Origin: Algoriphagus lacus
GTDB lineage: Bacteria > Bacteroidota > Bacteroidia > Cytophagales > Cyclobacteriaceae
Assembly: GCF_003583985.1 (NCBI RefSeq)
Contig: NZ_QXML01000004.1
Coordinates: 310,001 to 374,000 of the forward strand
Reading direction: 5' to 3'
Length of the DNA stretch: 64,000 bases
Positions 63,028 through 64,000 of the stretch are shown here, in pieces. The notes beneath the pieces are model-generated. The model made no database searches. It saw only the letters and a program-made list of their open reading frames with translations, and was not told the DNA's origin. A program made the position numbers and the translations under genes. Every line of letters begins with the position of its first letter. The first letter of the stretch is position 1.

Positions 63028-63039
63028 TATATAATTTCG
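63028..63039 (+). promoter_or_regulatory. Putative uxaC promoter element (TATATAATTTCG)
   Basis: TAnnTAATTTsG-like element overlapped by operator copy 3, about 94 bp before the uxaC ATG. The overlap fits repression by the LacI protein. Confidence 0.45.
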
Positions 63040-63053
63040 AAAACGTTTCCGTA
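63038..63053. promoter_or_regulatory. LacI-type operator, copy 3, between lacI and uxaC
   Basis: CGAAAACGTTTCCGTA matches copies 1 and 2 at 14 of 16-17 positions and comes closest to the ideal palindrome GGAAACGTTTCC. It lies in the 180-bp divergent region and could control both genes. Confidence 0.65.
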
Positions 63054-63132
63054 TTTAAATACCATGCAGGCAGTTATTCAGGGTAAATTTAGATTGGTAT
63101 TCTGACACCCATCTAGCCAACACGTCGCCTTT

Positions 63133-64000
63133 ATGATCCAAACCCAAAATTCCTTCCTGACCGAAGACTTTTTGTTGCACTCTGATTTCGCAAAAATTCT
63201 ATATCACGACTACGCCAAAAACCTCCCCATCATCGACTACCACAACCACCTCCCTCCTGGAGAAATCGCACAAAACAGGAGGTTTGAGAATATCAGTAAA
63301 ATCTGGCTGGCTGGAGATCACTACAAATGGAGAGCGATGCGCACTTTGGGGATTTCTGAGAAATTCATCACAGGAGAGGCCTCTGATACCGAAAAATTTG
63401 ACAAGTGGGCCTATACCGTTCCCTTTACAATCAGGAATCCCCTATTCCATTGGACCCACATGGAATTGAAAAGATACTTTGGAGTCGATGAACTATTGAC
63501 CCCTGCAAATGCTGCGGAAATTTACCTTCATTCCTCTGAATTGCTCCAAAATCAGGATTTTGGAGCCCAGGGCCTATTGGAAAAAATGAATGTGGAAGTG
63601 GTCTGCTCCACAGACGATCCAGCCGATTCTCTTGAACACCATGAAACATACCATCATGCAAATGGGAAAGTAAAACTCTATCCGGCTTTTCGACCCGACA
63701 AGTCTTTTGCTATTGAAAATCCGGAAAGCTACAAGGCCTATCTGAGTAAACTTGGAGCGGTTGTCGGTTTTGAAATCACCTCCTTTGACAAACTGATCGA
63801 GGCACTTTCCAATCGGGTAGACTTTTTCCATTCCAGAGGTTGCCGATTGTCCGATCACGGATTGGAAAATCTAGTTTACTCTTCCGAAACCAAATTTTCG
63901 GCTGACGGAATCCTGGTCAAGATCCTTAGAGGAAGTACCCCGACTTCGGAAGAAGTCGAATACTTCAAGTTTAAGGTTCTCAAAAAACTCTGCAAAATGT
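63133..64000 (+). CDS. uxaC: Glucuronate (uronate) isomerase, 3' end outside window
   Basis: Open from the ATG at 63133 to the window edge, 289 codons of an expected about 465. The N-terminal IIDYHNHLPPGEIAQNRRFENISKIWLAGDHYKWRAMR and VVCSTDDPADSLEHH match UxaC, an amidohydrolase-fold isomerase. It converts D-glucuronate to D-fructuronate and D-galacturonate to D-tagaturonate, the UxaB substrate. Divergent from lacI. Confidence 0.92.
   Translation, partial: MIQTQNSFLTEDFLLHSDFAKILYHDYAKNLPIIDYHNHLPPGEIAQNRRFENISKIWLAGDHYKWRAMRTLGISEKFITGEASDTEKFDKWAYTVPFTIRNPLFHWTHMELKRYFGVDELLTPANAAEIYLHSSELLQNQDFGAQGLLEKMNVEVVCSTDDPADSLEHHETYHHANGKVKLYPAFRPDKSFAIENPESYKAYLSKLGAVVGFEITSFDKLIEALSNRVDFFHSRGCRLSDHGLENLVYSSETKFSADGILVKILRGSTPTSEEVEYFKFKVLKKLCKM

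Noticed and set aside
1..64000. CRISPR arrays, insertion sequences, prophage or integrase genes
   Set aside because: No repeat-spacer pattern, transposase, integrase or phage gene was seen in any frame.

Overview
The window looks like a chromosomal segment of a Bacteroidota bacterium, most likely order Cytophagales, family Cyclobacteriaceae (Algoriphagus-like). The basis is a SusC/SusD pair, DUF4920, DUF983 and DUF6134 proteins, lipoproteins with Bacteroidota-style lipoboxes, promoters of the TTTG-N20-TAnnTTTG type, an arsenosugar operon and a TRAP uronate transporter. The genus is inference. No mobile element, CRISPR array, rRNA or phage gene is visible. Two large genes run off the window: a metallophosphoesterase on the left and uxaC on the right.

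Layout. 1-10 kb: secreted metallophosphoesterase with long Ig/HYR-like repeats, a DUF1573 protein, trpS, a PIG-L deacetylase and a 1137-residue beta-propeller/HEAT/cytochrome c lipoprotein. 10.4-10.8 kb: two identical tRNA-Glu genes with promoter and terminator. 10.9-17.2 kb: gap, convergent with an overlapping operon for arsenosugar synthesis (CMD protein, ArsS, TIGR04282-like transferase, ArsM, DUF6134, TIGR04283-like glycosyltransferase, VOC protein). 17.5-26.8 kb: peroxiredoxin, then hexuronate catabolism (kdgK-eda-dctPQM facing uxaA; uxaB nearby). 26.8-31.9 kb: TetR-ABC-HlyD-TolC export operon whose ABC ATPase is degenerate. 32-34 kb: small conserved proteins. 34-36 kb: a fused phosphoserine phosphatase/phosphoglycerate dehydrogenase. 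36-39.6 kb: nucleotide-sugar enzymes and a glycosyltransferase. 39.7-43.3 kb: small HTH/membrane-protein cassette, proC, a candidate small RNA and a TlpA-like lipoprotein. 43.4-47.5 kb: gatB and alaS. 47.8-50.4 kb: MCE/Mla lipid transport. 50.7-53.9 kb: D-threonine-aldolase-like enzyme, SRPBCC protein, a small membrane protein and an rRNA methyltransferase. 54-64 kb: a sugar-use locus with a two-domain 3-keto-disaccharide hydrolase, a Tat-exported Gfo/Idh/MocA oxidoreductase, SusCD, a LacI regulator and uxaC.

How the genes fit together. The hexuronate genes form a route from galacturonate (UxaC, UxaB, UxaA, KdgK, Eda) fed by a TRAP transporter, but they are split between 18-27 kb and 63 kb. 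uxaC lies in the LacI-linked locus. Three copies of a CGnAAnCGTTTCCGTA operator, two of them identical over 17 bp, sit before the keto-hydrolase operon, before susC and between lacI and uxaC. This suggests one LacI regulon joining SusCD uptake, oxidation-assisted glycoside cleavage and uronate isomerisation. The least conventional protein features are the replaced metal-ligand histidines of the left-end phosphoesterase, the degenerate nucleotide-binding domain of the ABC exporter and the SerB-SerA fusion.
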